Part shown: positions 52,931 to 61,271 of the stretch, piece after piece
How positions within the stretch are numbered: the first letter of the stretch is position 1
Layout of the letters: the number at the start of each line of letters is the position of its first letter
Source: Palsa-892 sp963751615
GTDB taxonomy: Bacteria > Pseudomonadota > Alphaproteobacteria > Rhizobiales > Xanthobacteraceae
Assembly: GCA_963751615.1 (NCBI GenBank)
Contig: CAVVVG010000006.1
Span: 62,001-126,000 of the forward strand
Direction of reading: 5' to 3'
DNA: 64,000 bases
The notes under the pieces: generated by a model
What the model was told of the DNA's origin: nothing
Databases searched by the model: none
Seen by the model: only the letters and a program-made list of their open reading frames with translations
Program-made: the position numbers and the translations under genes

Positions 52931-53344
52931 ATGAACAAGCGTGTTTTCGACGCCGCCGCCTTCATGCAGCGCCAGGTGGGTTATCTGCCCGGCGAGCTCG
53001 GCATCGAGATGCTCGAGGTCAAGCCCGGCTTTGTGAAGAGCCGCCTGCCGGTCGCGAAGCGCCTGATGGCACCCAACGGATTTCTCCATGCCGCGAGCGT
53101 GATCGCGCTCGCCGACACCAGCGCCGGCTATGGTTGCGTCGCCTCGCTGCCCGAGGGCGCGCGCGGCTTCACCACCATCGAATTGAAGTCGAACTTTTTC
53201 GGCACCGTCAGCGAAGGCACGATTGAATGCGAAGCGCGCGCCGTGCATCTCGGCAAGGTGACGCAGGTATGGGACGCCACCGTCACCGACGGCAAGGGCA
53301 AGAGCCTCGCGCTCTTTCGCTGCACGCAGATGGTGTTGCGCTAG
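52931..53344 (+). CDS. PaaI-family hotdog-fold thioesterase
   Basis: 137 residues from ATG 52931; the frame extends upstream without a start context. LPGELGIEMLEVKPGFVKSR, LMAPNGFLHAASVIALADTS (the HGG-like loop appears as GFLHAA) and FTTIELKSNFFGTVSEGTIE are hotdog-fold thioesterase blocks, as in PaaI. It would hydrolyse acyl-CoA thioesters. The catalytic surroundings (Asn-Gly-Phe-Leu-His) are usual for this group. Its stop codon is shared with the convergent phnE gene (CTAG at 53341-53344). A hairpin overlies its ribosome binding site. Confidence 0.88.
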   Translation: MNKRVFDAAAFMQRQVGYLPGELGIEMLEVKPGFVKSRLPVAKRLMAPNGFLHAASVIALADTSAGYGCVASLPEGARGFTTIELKSNFFGTVSEGTIECEARAVHLGKVTQVWDATVTDGKGKSLALFRCTQMVLR

Positions 53345-54150
53345 ATGATTCTGCCGCGAAGCCAGGTGGTGAGAATTTCGGCGGCGATCACGATTGCGAA
53401 GATGATGAGGAGCACGAGCCCGGCGCGGTCCCAGTAGAGATTGTCGAGCGCGGCTTCGAGCGCCATGCCGAGGCCGCCGCCGCCGACCAATCCGAGCACC
53501 GCCAACTCGCGGATGTTGATGTCCCAGCGGAAAATCGCGACCCCGAGAAAAGCGGGCTTTACCTGCGGCCAGTAGCCCTTGGCGAGGATCGCAAGCTTCG
53601 TGGCGCCGGCAGCGGTGAGCGCTTCGATCGGGCCCGCCTTTGCCTCCTCAATCGCTTCCGAAAGTAGCTTTCCGGTGAAGCCGATCGAATGCACGGCGAT
53701 GGCGAGCGTGCCCGCGAGCGCGCCGGGGCCGAACACCGCGACGAAAAACAACGCCCACACCATAGCGTGCACCGAGCGCGTCGCGACCAGGATAAAACGG
53801 GCGATGGCGTTGAGGAAGACCGAGCGCGTGACGTTGCGCGCGGCCAACAACGCGACGAGGCTTGCGAGCAGGACGGCGAGGATGGTGCCGAGTGTCGCCG
53901 TGTGCAGCGTCTCGATCAGCGACGCATGCACGCCTTTTTTGTACCACGACCAGTCAATCGGCCACATGCGCGCGAAGAGATCCGCGGTTTGCGCCGGCGC
54001 GTCTTGCAGGAATTCGGGAATGATTTCGATGGTCTCAACCGACCAGATCAGCGCGAGCACGGCGAACAGATAGAAGCACGAGCGCAGGATGCGCTCGGAG
54101 AACGAGAAGCGCCGCCAGCGGCGGGGTAGAGCGGGTGCGGCGGCCGTCAT
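53341..54150 (-). CDS. phnE: Phosphonate ABC transporter permease (second PhnE)
   Basis: 269 residues from ATG 54150; the frame is open much farther upstream, but that extension is out-of-frame shadow of phnE1. Membrane segments start near residue 28 (SCFYLFAVLALIWSVETI). The core AMVWALFFVAVFGPGALAGT, GKLLSEAIEEAKAGPIEALT and IRELAVLGLVGGGGLGMAL are PhnE blocks. ATGA overlap with the preceding permease gene implies coupled translation. With its partner it forms the channel for phosphonate, phosphite or a related organophosphorus ligand. Confidence 0.9.
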   Translation of the reverse strand: MTAAAPALPRRWRRFSFSERILRSCFYLFAVLALIWSVETIEIIPEFLQDAPAQTADLFARMWPIDWSWYKKGVHASLIETLHTATLGTILAVLLASLVALLAARNVTRSVFLNAIARFILVATRSVHAMVWALFFVAVFGPGALAGTLAIAVHSIGFTGKLLSEAIEEAKAGPIEALTAAGATKLAILAKGYWPQVKPAFLGVAIFRWDINIRELAVLGLVGGGGLGMALEAALDNLYWDRAGLVLLIIFAIVIAAEILTTWLRGRII

Positions 54151-54947
54151 TGAAACAGCCTCCGCATCCAGCCCGAGAGGATCTCGCCCACCGTCACCGT
54201 GGCGATGATCGCGAGCACGATGGTGAGCACGAAGTCGTAGTCGAAACGCTGAAACGCCGTGAACAACGTGGTGCCGATGCCACCGCCGCCGACGAGACCG
54301 ACGAGTGCGGAATTCCGGAGGTTGGAATCGAGCTGATAGGCGGAAAAGCCGATGAAGCGTGGCATGATCTGCGGCGCCACCGCCATGACGAGCACCGACA
54401 GGAACGAGGCGCCGGTCGCACGCACCGCCTCCATCTGCGGCATCGAGATCTCCTCGGCAGCTTCGGCGATGAGCTTGGAGAGAAATCCCATCGAGGCGAC
54501 GATCAAGGCGAGGACGCCCGCGAGCGCGCCGAATCCGACCGCCTTCACGAACAGGATCGCGACGATCACCGGGTGAAACGAGCGGAGCAGTGCGATTAGC
54601 CCGCGCGTGAACCAGGCGAGCGGTGCGAAAGAAAGGTTGCGCGCGGCGGCGAGCCCCAGTGGCACCGACAGGAGAATGCCGAAGGCGGTCGCGAGAATCG
54701 CAATCTGCAGGCTTTCGATCATGCCGGAATAGAGGAGCGCGAGCTTGTCGGCGGCGAAGTTCGGCGGGAACATGCGTGACAGAAAGTTTCGGCCATGCTC
54801 GAAACCGGCGAGAAAACGTGGCCAAGTAATTTCCAAAATCGAGCTAGCGTAAACGACATATACAGCCAGAACGAGCAACCCGACGCGCATCGGCCAATTC
54901 GGAGGGAAAGCAACGCGTGGGGTAGGGTAGGCTCGAAATGCGCTCAT
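54147..54947 (-). CDS. phnE: Phosphonate ABC transporter permease (first PhnE)
   Basis: 266 residues from ATG 54947, which overlaps the phnC stop in ATGA and follows GGGTGG. Segments: WPMRVGLLVLAVYVVYASSI, ESLQIAILATAFGILLSVPL, FVKAVGFGALAGVLALIVAS, and the ATPase-contact loop EISMPQMEAVRATGASFLSV. The terminal SALVGLVGGGGIGTTLFTAF is the PhnE signature. Two phnE genes in tandem are common in alphaproteobacterial phn operons, forming a heterodimeric channel. Confidence 0.92.
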   Translation of the reverse strand: MSAFRAYPTPRVAFPPNWPMRVGLLVLAVYVVYASSILEITWPRFLAGFEHGRNFLSRMFPPNFAADKLALLYSGMIESLQIAILATAFGILLSVPLGLAAARNLSFAPLAWFTRGLIALLRSFHPVIVAILFVKAVGFGALAGVLALIVASMGFLSKLIAEAAEEISMPQMEAVRATGASFLSVLVMAVAPQIMPRFIGFSAYQLDSNLRNSALVGLVGGGGIGTTLFTAFQRFDYDFVLTIVLAIIATVTVGEILSGWMRRLFQ

Positions 54948-55732
54948 TCGAGCCACCCTTCGCCGCCATAAATTTCGAGCAAGTGGGAATGATGGATCGC
55001 TTGTGGAGGCCCATCGAATACGACACCGCCCTTACTCATTCCGACGATACGCTGGGCGAACCGCTTGGCGAGTTCGAAGTTATGGATATTTACGATGACG
55101 GGGAAGTCATATTCTTTCGCCGCCTGTGCGATCAACGCCATGATTTCAACGGCCGTTTTTGGATCGAGCGAAGAGGTCGGTTCATCAGCGAGTAGAAGAT
55201 CTGGTTTCTGCATCAACGCACGTGCGATGCCGACGCGTTGGCGTTGGCCGCCGGAGAGTTGGTCCGCGCGTTGGGTAGCGAAGTCGCCGAGGCCGACCTT
55301 GTCGAGCAGATAGAATGCCTGCTGAATGTCGGGAGCCGCAAATTTTCGCAGCCATGCGCGCCACACGGCGATATAGCCAAGGCGTCCGCATAGGACGTTC
55401 TCAATCACGCTTAGACGTTCGACCAGATTGTATTCTTGAAACACCATGCCGATCCGTCGTCGTGCTTCGCGCAAGGCGCGCCCCTTCAATTTGGCGAGAT
55501 CGGTGTCCTTAAAAATAATTTCGCCGGATGTTGGATCAGTGAGACGATTGATGCAGCGGATCAGCGTCGATTTGCCGGTGCCGGAGGGGCCGATGATCGC
55601 AGTGATGCCCCGGCCCGGAATGGTCAATGAGACATCCCTTAGGACTGGTTGGCCCGTCCGATATTCCTTGCAGAGATTGCGGATGACGAGCGAGCGGTCG
55701 CTCTCCGCAAGCGTTTTTCCCAATTCGCTCAC
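54944..55732 (-). CDS. phnC: Phosphonate ABC transporter ATP-binding protein
   Basis: 262 residues, GTG start. Walker A GPSGTGKST (48-56), Q-loop VFQEYNLVERLSV, signature LSGGQRQRVGIARAL, Walker B LLLADEPTSSLDPKTAVEIM and switch histidine VNIHNFELAKRFA. The N-L-V-E-R-L-S block is typical of PhnC. It powers import by PhnD-PhnE. Its 3' end overlaps phnE1. There is no C-P lyase (phnGHIJKLM) in the window, so uptake and catabolism are not linked here. Confidence 0.94.
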   Translation of the reverse strand: MSELGKTLAESDRSLVIRNLCKEYRTGQPVLRDVSLTIPGRGITAIIGPSGTGKSTLIRCINRLTDPTSGEIIFKDTDLAKLKGRALREARRRIGMVFQEYNLVERLSVIENVLCGRLGYIAVWRAWLRKFAAPDIQQAFYLLDKVGLGDFATQRADQLSGGQRQRVGIARALMQKPDLLLADEPTSSLDPKTAVEIMALIAQAAKEYDFPVIVNIHNFELAKRFAQRIVGMSKGGVVFDGPPQAIHHSHLLEIYGGEGWLE

Positions 55733-55750
55733 CGCTCTTCTCGTGTCCGA

Positions 55751-56824
55751 TTATTTAGCCGGCGCCGGCGCTTGCTGATCTTTCGCTGCTTTTTCCTGTA
55801 GTTTCTTCGCGAGAGCAACTGCCTCGCGTGCGTTTTCGGCCTCATATGCCGCCTTGTTGTAGGGTGTGGCGGAGCCTTCGGCGATTTCGCGAACGACTTT
55901 CCAATCGTCCTTATAGGTGATTTTTACAAAGCGATCGTCACCGTTGAATTCTTTCTGCATTTCTGGTGAGAAATGGAAGGCAAAAAAGCAGTCGACGATT
56001 TTCTTCGCGAGTTCCGGTTTCAGATCGTGTGCGTAAGCGAATGACGAAGTCGGAAATATCGGACTGCGATAGATAATCCTAATATCGGCGCCCTTGATGG
56101 TGCCGCGCCCAACCATGCGGTCATAAACGTCGGAAGCGACTCCACCCATATCGTAGTCACCTGAAATCACCCCGAGTGCGGATTTATCATGCCCCCCCGA
56201 CATGATTGGTTTGTAGTCCTCGTTCGGCTTCAGACCTTCCTTCGGATAAAGTACGAGCGGAGCAAGATTGCCCGAATTGGAAGAGGGCGCTGTGTGCGCA
56301 ACGCGCTTGCCCTTGAGATCGGAAAGTTTTTGATAGGGACTGTCCGCTCTCACCAGCGAAATCAAATTATAGCCCTGTATGCCCTTTTCCGTGCCTTTCG
56401 TTGCGAACGGCACGGCGCCCGCCAAATTCACAGCGAAGCCGGTAGGGCCGGTCGAGAAGCCTGCAACGTGCAGCCGGCCAGAACGCATGGCTTCAATTTC
56501 CGCCGAATTCGATTGCACCGGATAATAAACCACACGTTTGCCGGTGCATTGACCGAGGTATTCTGTAAAGGGTTTGAAGATGTTTGCGTAAACTGCCGGA
56601 TCCTCAACCGGAGTGTAAGCGAAGACAAGGGTCGACGGGTCTTTCCATTTCGCAGGATCTTTCGGCGCATCGGCGACGAGATCGTTGTCCTCGTCACAAT
56701 AAAGCGTATCGAGCTGGCCGCGGTTTTTGCAATCATCGGTCTGCGTCAAGGCGGAACGCAATCCAAGTAGAAGTACGAAAACTGCAAATAAGGCGGCGGC
56801 TAGCCCCCGCATCCATACCGGCAT
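55751..56824 (-). CDS. phnD: Phosphate/phosphite/phosphonate-binding protein
   Basis: 357 residues from ATG 56824, 8 bases after GGGAGG. Signal peptide (MRGLAAALFAVFVLLLGLRS). STLVFAYTPVEDPAVYANIF, YYPVQSNSAEIEAMRSGRLH and SSNSGNLAPLVLYPKEG (phosphonate-binding loop) and YDMGGVASDVYDRM identify a PhnD-type solute-binding protein, with an unusual ~45-residue Asp/Lys-rich insertion after the signal peptide (DCKNRGQLDTLYCDEDNDLV). It ends with an Ala/Gln/Pro tail. First gene of phnDCEE. Confidence 0.92.
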   Translation of the reverse strand: MPVWMRGLAAALFAVFVLLLGLRSALTQTDDCKNRGQLDTLYCDEDNDLVADAPKDPAKWKDPSTLVFAYTPVEDPAVYANIFKPFTEYLGQCTGKRVVYYPVQSNSAEIEAMRSGRLHVAGFSTGPTGFAVNLAGAVPFATKGTEKGIQGYNLISLVRADSPYQKLSDLKGKRVAHTAPSSNSGNLAPLVLYPKEGLKPNEDYKPIMSGGHDKSALGVISGDYDMGGVASDVYDRMVGRGTIKGADIRIIYRSPIFPTSSFAYAHDLKPELAKKIVDCFFAFHFSPEMQKEFNGDDRFVKITYKDDWKVVREIAEGSATPYNKAAYEAENAREAVALAKKLQEKAAKDQQAPAPAK

Positions 56825-57006
56825 CACAAAAGCCTCCCTCTTGGGCACGTAAACTACTGCGCCTAGTTGCTTTAACGATACGAGCGTGTGACAGACTGAG
56901 CAACGGCCTAAAGGATTGCAAGTTTGCAATCCGGAGGTGCGTGGGTATAGTCCGCCCGCTTTTGCACTTTTCCGCGATTTTCCGCACCGCTTAGACGAGA
57001 AAGCCG

Positions 57007-57345
57007 ATGTTCATTACTCCCGCCTTTGCGCAAGGCGCGCCCGCCGGCAGCAGCGAAATGTTGCTGCAGATGGCGCCCTTCGTCCTGATCTTCGTGATCA
57101 TGTATTTTCTTATTCTCCGGCCGCAGCAGAAGCGGGCGAAAGACCACCAGGCGATGGTAAAGGCGATGCGCAAGGGAGACACGGTTGTGACCTCTGGCGG
57201 GATTGTCGGCAAGGTGACCAAGATAATCGATGACAACGAGGTGGAAATCCAAATCGCTGACAATGTGCGCATTCGTCAGATGCGTCCGATGATTACTGAG
57301 GTACGCGCCAAGGGCGAGCCCGTGAAGGAAGAAGGCGCCGCTTAA
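57007..57345 (+). CDS. yajC: Preprotein translocase subunit YajC
   Basis: 112 residues. One transmembrane helix (QMAPFVLIFVIMYFLILRPQ) immediately followed by QKRAKDHQAMVKAMRKGDTV and VTSGGIVGKVTKIIDDNEVE, the YajC signature. It associates with SecDF at the inner membrane. It is 36 bp upstream of secD. Confidence 0.95.
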   Translation: MFITPAFAQGAPAGSSEMLLQMAPFVLIFVIMYFLILRPQQKRAKDHQAMVKAMRKGDTVVTSGGIVGKVTKIIDDNEVEIQIADNVRIRQMRPMITEVRAKGEPVKEEGAA

Positions 57346-57380
57346 GAGCGACGCTACTCAGGCTAGAGCCGAGGACTGTT

Positions 57381-58976
57381 ATGCTTCATTTCTCCCGCTG
57401 GAAAGCCTTGGCGATCCTGCTTTCCTCGCTCATCGTGTGTCTGTTCACCGTTCCAAGCTTGATGTCGCCGCAATCATACCAGCAGTTGCCGTCGTTTCTG
57501 CAGCGCAAACTTGTACTTGGTCTCGATCTGCAAGGTGGATCGCACATTTTGCTCGAAGTTGATTCGAATGCGGTTCGTAAGGAACGGATTGAATCCTTGC
57601 GGGATGACATGCGCCGCGTCTTGCGCGATGCGCGAATCGGCTACAGCAATCTCACGGTCCAGAACCAGAACGTACAGGTACGTATCCGCGAGTTGGGCGA
57701 CGCACCGGAAGCACTTCGCCGCCTACGAGAATTGTCGGCGCCGATCGGAGGACTTCTCTCCGGTACTGGGCAGCGAGACATCGAGATCAATGATTTGAGT
57801 GGCGGCTTGATTCAGCTGAGCGTCACCGACGTCGGTATAACTCAGCGCATTCGCCAGTCTGTCGATCAGTCGATCGAAATAGTTCGACGCCGAATTGACG
57901 AACTTGGCACTGTTGAACCTTTGATTCAGCGACAGGGCGATGACCGCATTCTCGTACAAGTGCCGGGGCTGCAAGATCCCACGCGATTAAAATCGCTGCT
58001 CGGCAAAACCGCGAAACTGACGTTCCGCATGGTTGATCTTTCTATGAGTTCACAGCAAGCGCTCGAAAGCCGTCCCCCGGCTGAATCTGAGCTGCTGTAC
58101 TCACGTGACAAACTGCCGTACCTGATCGAACGACGTGTGGTCGTTTCGGGCGAGGACCTTGTCGATGCGCAACCGGGTTTCGACCAACGCACGCACGAGC
58201 CGATCGTGAGTTTCCGTTTCAATACTTCCGGTGGTCGCCGTTTTGCCACCGCGACGCAAGAAAATGTCGGCAAGCCATTCGCGATCATCCTCGACAATGA
58301 AGTGATTTCGGCGCCCGTAATTCGTGAGCCAATTACCGGCGGTTCTGGGCAGATTAGTGGAAATTTCACGGTGCAGGCGGCGAACGATCTTGCAATCTTG
58401 CTTCGCGCGGGCGCGTTGCCAGCGCCGTTGACGATCATCGAGGAGCGCACTGTCGGACCCGGCCTCGGTCAGGACTCGATCAATGCGGGTATCAGTGCCG
58501 CCTATTTTGGCACGGTGCTTGTGATCGTATTCATGATTGTAACCTACGGTTTATTCGGGCTATTTGCCAATATCGCAGTGGCCATAAACGTCGGCATGAT
58601 CCTCGGCATTCTTTCTTTTCTTGGTGCAACTCTGACCTTGCCCGGCATCGCCGGTATCGTGCTCACTGTCGGTATTGCGGTTGACTCGAACGTTCTAATC
58701 TATGAGCGCATTCGTGAAGAACTTCGCAGCGGACGTTCTCCCATCACGGCAATCGACGCCGGATTTAGCCGCGCGCTTGCGACAATTCTCGATTCTAACA
58801 TCACCACGTTCATTGCCGCCGCTGTGCTATTTTTTATCGGCACCGGTGCCGTGCGTGGTTTTGCCGTCACGCTCGGCATCGGCATTCTCACCACGCTGTT
58901 CACCGCTTTCACGCTTACACGCTTGATTGTTGCGATGTGGGTGCGCTGGTGGCGTCCGCAAGTCGTGCCAATTTGA
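57381..58976 (+). CDS. secD: Protein translocase subunit SecD
   Basis: 531 residues. After the first membrane helix: LGLDLQGGSHILLEVD (SecD motif), a P1-type periplasmic head with DDRILVQVPGLQDPTRLKSL, LDNEVISAPVIREPITGGSG, then the five-helix RND-type core with GIVLTVGIAVDSNVLIYERI and REELRSGRSPITAIDAGFSR. It uses the proton gradient to help complete Sec export. Start ATG at 57381. Followed by secF after 13 bp. Confidence 0.97.
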   Translation: MLHFSRWKALAILLSSLIVCLFTVPSLMSPQSYQQLPSFLQRKLVLGLDLQGGSHILLEVDSNAVRKERIESLRDDMRRVLRDARIGYSNLTVQNQNVQVRIRELGDAPEALRRLRELSAPIGGLLSGTGQRDIEINDLSGGLIQLSVTDVGITQRIRQSVDQSIEIVRRRIDELGTVEPLIQRQGDDRILVQVPGLQDPTRLKSLLGKTAKLTFRMVDLSMSSQQALESRPPAESELLYSRDKLPYLIERRVVVSGEDLVDAQPGFDQRTHEPIVSFRFNTSGGRRFATATQENVGKPFAIILDNEVISAPVIREPITGGSGQISGNFTVQAANDLAILLRAGALPAPLTIIEERTVGPGLGQDSINAGISAAYFGTVLVIVFMIVTYGLFGLFANIAVAINVGMILGILSFLGATLTLPGIAGIVLTVGIAVDSNVLIYERIREELRSGRSPITAIDAGFSRALATILDSNITTFIAAAVLFFIGTGAVRGFAVTLGIGILTTLFTAFTLTRLIVAMWVRWWRPQVVPI

Positions 58977-58989
58977 GAGTGATCGAACC

Positions 58990-60027
58990 ATGACCCTCTC
59001 CACCCTATTCATTTACGTGGGCATGGCCGTTGCCGCGGTGATCTGTCTGCTCGTGCTGTTTGGTGTGATCCCACATCTACGCATAGTGCCGGACGACACC
59101 AAATTTGACTTCATGCGATTCCGCCGCATCAGCTTTCCGATTTCGGCCGCGCTCTCGATTTTTGCTCTGCTATTTTATTTCACCCATGGGCTGAATTTCG
59201 GGATCGATTTCAAGGGCGGCACGCTGATCGAAGTGCAACAGAAAGCCGGCAAGGGAGACATCGGCCCAATGCGCACGATCCTTGATGGGCTCGGTCTCGG
59301 TGAAGTGCAATTGCAGGAGTTCGGCGACCGCGGTGAAGTTCTGATCCGTATTTCCCAGCAGCCGGGCGGTGAAGCGGTGCAGCAGGGCGTAGTCGACAAG
59401 GTAAAGGCCGCGCTTGCCGACAGCGTAGAATATCGCCGCATTGAGGTTGTGGGTCCGCGTGTCTCCAAGGAATTATTGGGATATGGCACCATTGGGATCA
59501 TCATTGCGATCTTCGCGATCCTGGTTTATTTGTGGTTCCGCTTCGAGTGGCAATTCGCGCTCGGTGCCATGATTGCGAACGTGCACGATCTTGTACTTAC
59601 GATCGGTTTCATGTCGATCACACAGATCGATTTCGATCTAACGAGTATAGCCGCACTGCTTACCATTCTCGGTTATTCGCTGAACGATACCGTCGTGATT
59701 TACGATCGTATTCGCGAGATGCTTCGCCGTTACAAGAAACTTTCAATGGCCGACTTATTGAACATCTCGATCAACGCGACGCTTTCGCGCTCGATCGTCA
59801 CCCATGTAACCGTTGCGGCTGCTTTGCTCGCGTTGCTCCTATTCGGCGGCCATGCAATTCACAGTTTCACCGCAACAATGATGTTCGGCGTCGTGCTGGT
59901 CGGTACTTACACTTCGGTGTTTATCGCGTCGCCCATTCTGATCTACCTCGGCGTCGGTGCAGGTCGTACCGCCCAACTTGAATCGCCGGAGCCTGCGGCC
60001 AATCCAGCCAGTGTCGCAAACCGTTGA
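58990..60027 (+). CDS. secF: Protein translocase subunit SecF
   Basis: 345 residues from ATG 58990; earlier codons in the frame overlap secD. SFPISAALSIFALLFYFTHG, LNFGIDFKGGTLIEVQQK, ILGYSLNDTVVIYDRIREML and NATLSRSIVTHVTVAAALLA are SecF blocks (with the DDxxE/D-R-I-R-E cytoplasmic motif). It pairs with SecD. Its stop overlaps the following gene's TTG start by a few bases, suggesting translational coupling. Confidence 0.97.
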   Translation: MTLSTLFIYVGMAVAAVICLLVLFGVIPHLRIVPDDTKFDFMRFRRISFPISAALSIFALLFYFTHGLNFGIDFKGGTLIEVQQKAGKGDIGPMRTILDGLGLGEVQLQEFGDRGEVLIRISQQPGGEAVQQGVVDKVKAALADSVEYRRIEVVGPRVSKELLGYGTIGIIIAIFAILVYLWFRFEWQFALGAMIANVHDLVLTIGFMSITQIDFDLTSIAALLTILGYSLNDTVVIYDRIREMLRRYKKLSMADLLNISINATLSRSIVTHVTVAAALLALLLFGGHAIHSFTATMMFGVVLVGTYTSVFIASPILIYLGVGAGRTAQLESPEPAANPASVANR

Positions 60028-60407
60028 GCGGATCGCTGAGCGAGCGATATTTTCCCGGCCGCGCGCCGATCGAGGCTTATGGCAAGGGCGGCTTTGCCTT
60101 CGCGAATATGTCCCATCGCGGCTCGATCCTTGCTCTGCCGAGCGGGATTTGGGCGTGGTCGCCCAAAACGCCGGGTGAAATCGACGAAAAATCGCTTGCG
60201 CCAGTGTTCGCGAAAACGGGAGAGATCGATTTTCTTCTGATCGGCTCTGGTCGCGATCCGGTGTCGTTAGCGGCGCCCCTGAAAAAGCGCCTTAAGGACG
60301 CTTCGGTATCCTATGATGTGATGCCGACATGGGCGGCTGCCAGCACGTACAATATATTATTGGCCGAAGGGCGGCGCGTTGCAGCGGCGTTGATCGCCGT
60401 GGAGTGA
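60024..60407 (+). CDS. Mth938-like domain protein
   Basis: 127 residues with a TTG start overlapping the secF stop. FPGRAPIEAYGKGGFAFANM, GSILALPSGIWAWSP and DFLLIGSGRDPVSLAAPLKK followed by VMPTWAAASTYNILLAEGRR are the blocks of the Mth938-like (NDUFAF3-type) family. The mitochondrial relatives take part in complex I assembly. In Hyphomicrobiales the gene follows secF and precedes a squalene/phytoene-synthase-like gene, the same order as here, so these two may work together. Confidence 0.88.
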   Translation: MSGSLSERYFPGRAPIEAYGKGGFAFANMSHRGSILALPSGIWAWSPKTPGEIDEKSLAPVFAKTGEIDFLLIGSGRDPVSLAAPLKKRLKDASVSYDVMPTWAAASTYNILLAEGRRVAAALIAVE

Positions 60408-60410
60408 ACC

Positions 60411-61271
60411 TTGGCTTCGCTCAAGAAAAATTATCGTACGTGTAAGTCGCTTGCGCGACAGGCCGACAAGGACCGTTATCTATCGGCGTTGTTCGCACCA
60501 AAGGAACGGCGACGTTATCTGTTTGCCATTTCGGCGTTCAATTATGAGGTCGCGCGGATTCGAGACCGCGTCAGCGAGCCGATGATCGGCGAATTGCGTC
60601 TACAATGGTGGCGGGATGTGGTCGAGGGAAGGGGACCCAACGACGCTTCGCACGGCCCCATTACAAACGCGCTTGTCGACACGATCTCGCATTTCGATTT
60701 GCCACGCGCCCGATTTCACGAACTCATCGATGCGCGCACTTTCGATTTATATGGCGATCCCATGCCGACTCTTGCCCAGTTTGAGATTTATCTCGACTTA
60801 ACATCAACTTCACTCATGCAGCTCGCCGCACGGATCTTGGATCAGACGGAGACGCGTGAGATCGATGAAACCGCACTCCATGCGGGCCGCGCCTACGCCA
60901 TCACTGGTTTGCTGCGAAGTTTTCCGCATCACGCTTCGCGTGGACAGGTCTATATTCCGCAGGATTTGCTCGCGCGTCACAGCGTGACCCATGACGATAT
61001 TATTTCCGGTCAGGCAACCGAGGGTGTCAGAGCATCCTTGCGCGAAATGCGGGATCTTGCGCGTTTCCACCTGATGGAAGCGCGAAAAAGGATGGTTTTG
61101 CTTCCGAAGGCCGTCTTGCCCGCGTTTCTCCCTGTCGAGATGGTTCCGAATTATCTCGCGCGGATGGAAGGGCCCGATTATGATCCGTTTACGACGCAGA
61201 TTCAGTTGCCACAGTTTCTCCGGCCCTGGACAATTTGGCGTTCCGCGCGCCGTCTCAAGTCACGGCGCTGA
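60411..61271 (+). CDS. Squalene/phytoene synthase-like protein (NDUFAF6-like)
   Basis: 286 residues with a TTG start 3 bp after the Mth938-like gene. RYLSALFAPKERRRYLFAIS, ELRLQWWRDVVEG and LHAGRAYAITGLLRSFPHHA resemble the trans-isoprenyl diphosphate synthase fold. The first acidic motif of true synthases is only partly kept (YEVARIRDRVSEPMIG has no canonical DxxxD), so catalysis is doubtful. With the preceding NDUFAF3-like gene, an NDUFAF6-like assembly role is a better guess than terpenoid synthesis. Its 3' end overlaps the convergent kinase-like gene by 12 bp. Confidence 0.82.
   Translation: MASLKKNYRTCKSLARQADKDRYLSALFAPKERRRYLFAISAFNYEVARIRDRVSEPMIGELRLQWWRDVVEGRGPNDASHGPITNALVDTISHFDLPRARFHELIDARTFDLYGDPMPTLAQFEIYLDLTSTSLMQLAARILDQTETREIDETALHAGRAYAITGLLRSFPHHASRGQVYIPQDLLARHSVTHDDIISGQATEGVRASLREMRDLARFHLMEARKRMVLLPKAVLPAFLPVEMVPNYLARMEGPDYDPFTTQIQLPQFLRPWTIWRSARRLKSRR

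Noticed and set aside
54150..54825. Upstream extension of the second phnE frame
   Set aside because: The extra 225 residues are Arg/His-rich shadow of phnE1 in another frame. A good ATG at 54150 overlaps the phnE1 stop.
53341..56824. A full phosphonate degradation cluster
   Set aside because: Only transport genes (phnDCEE) are present; no C-P lyase, phosphonatase or phnF regulator is found in the flanks.
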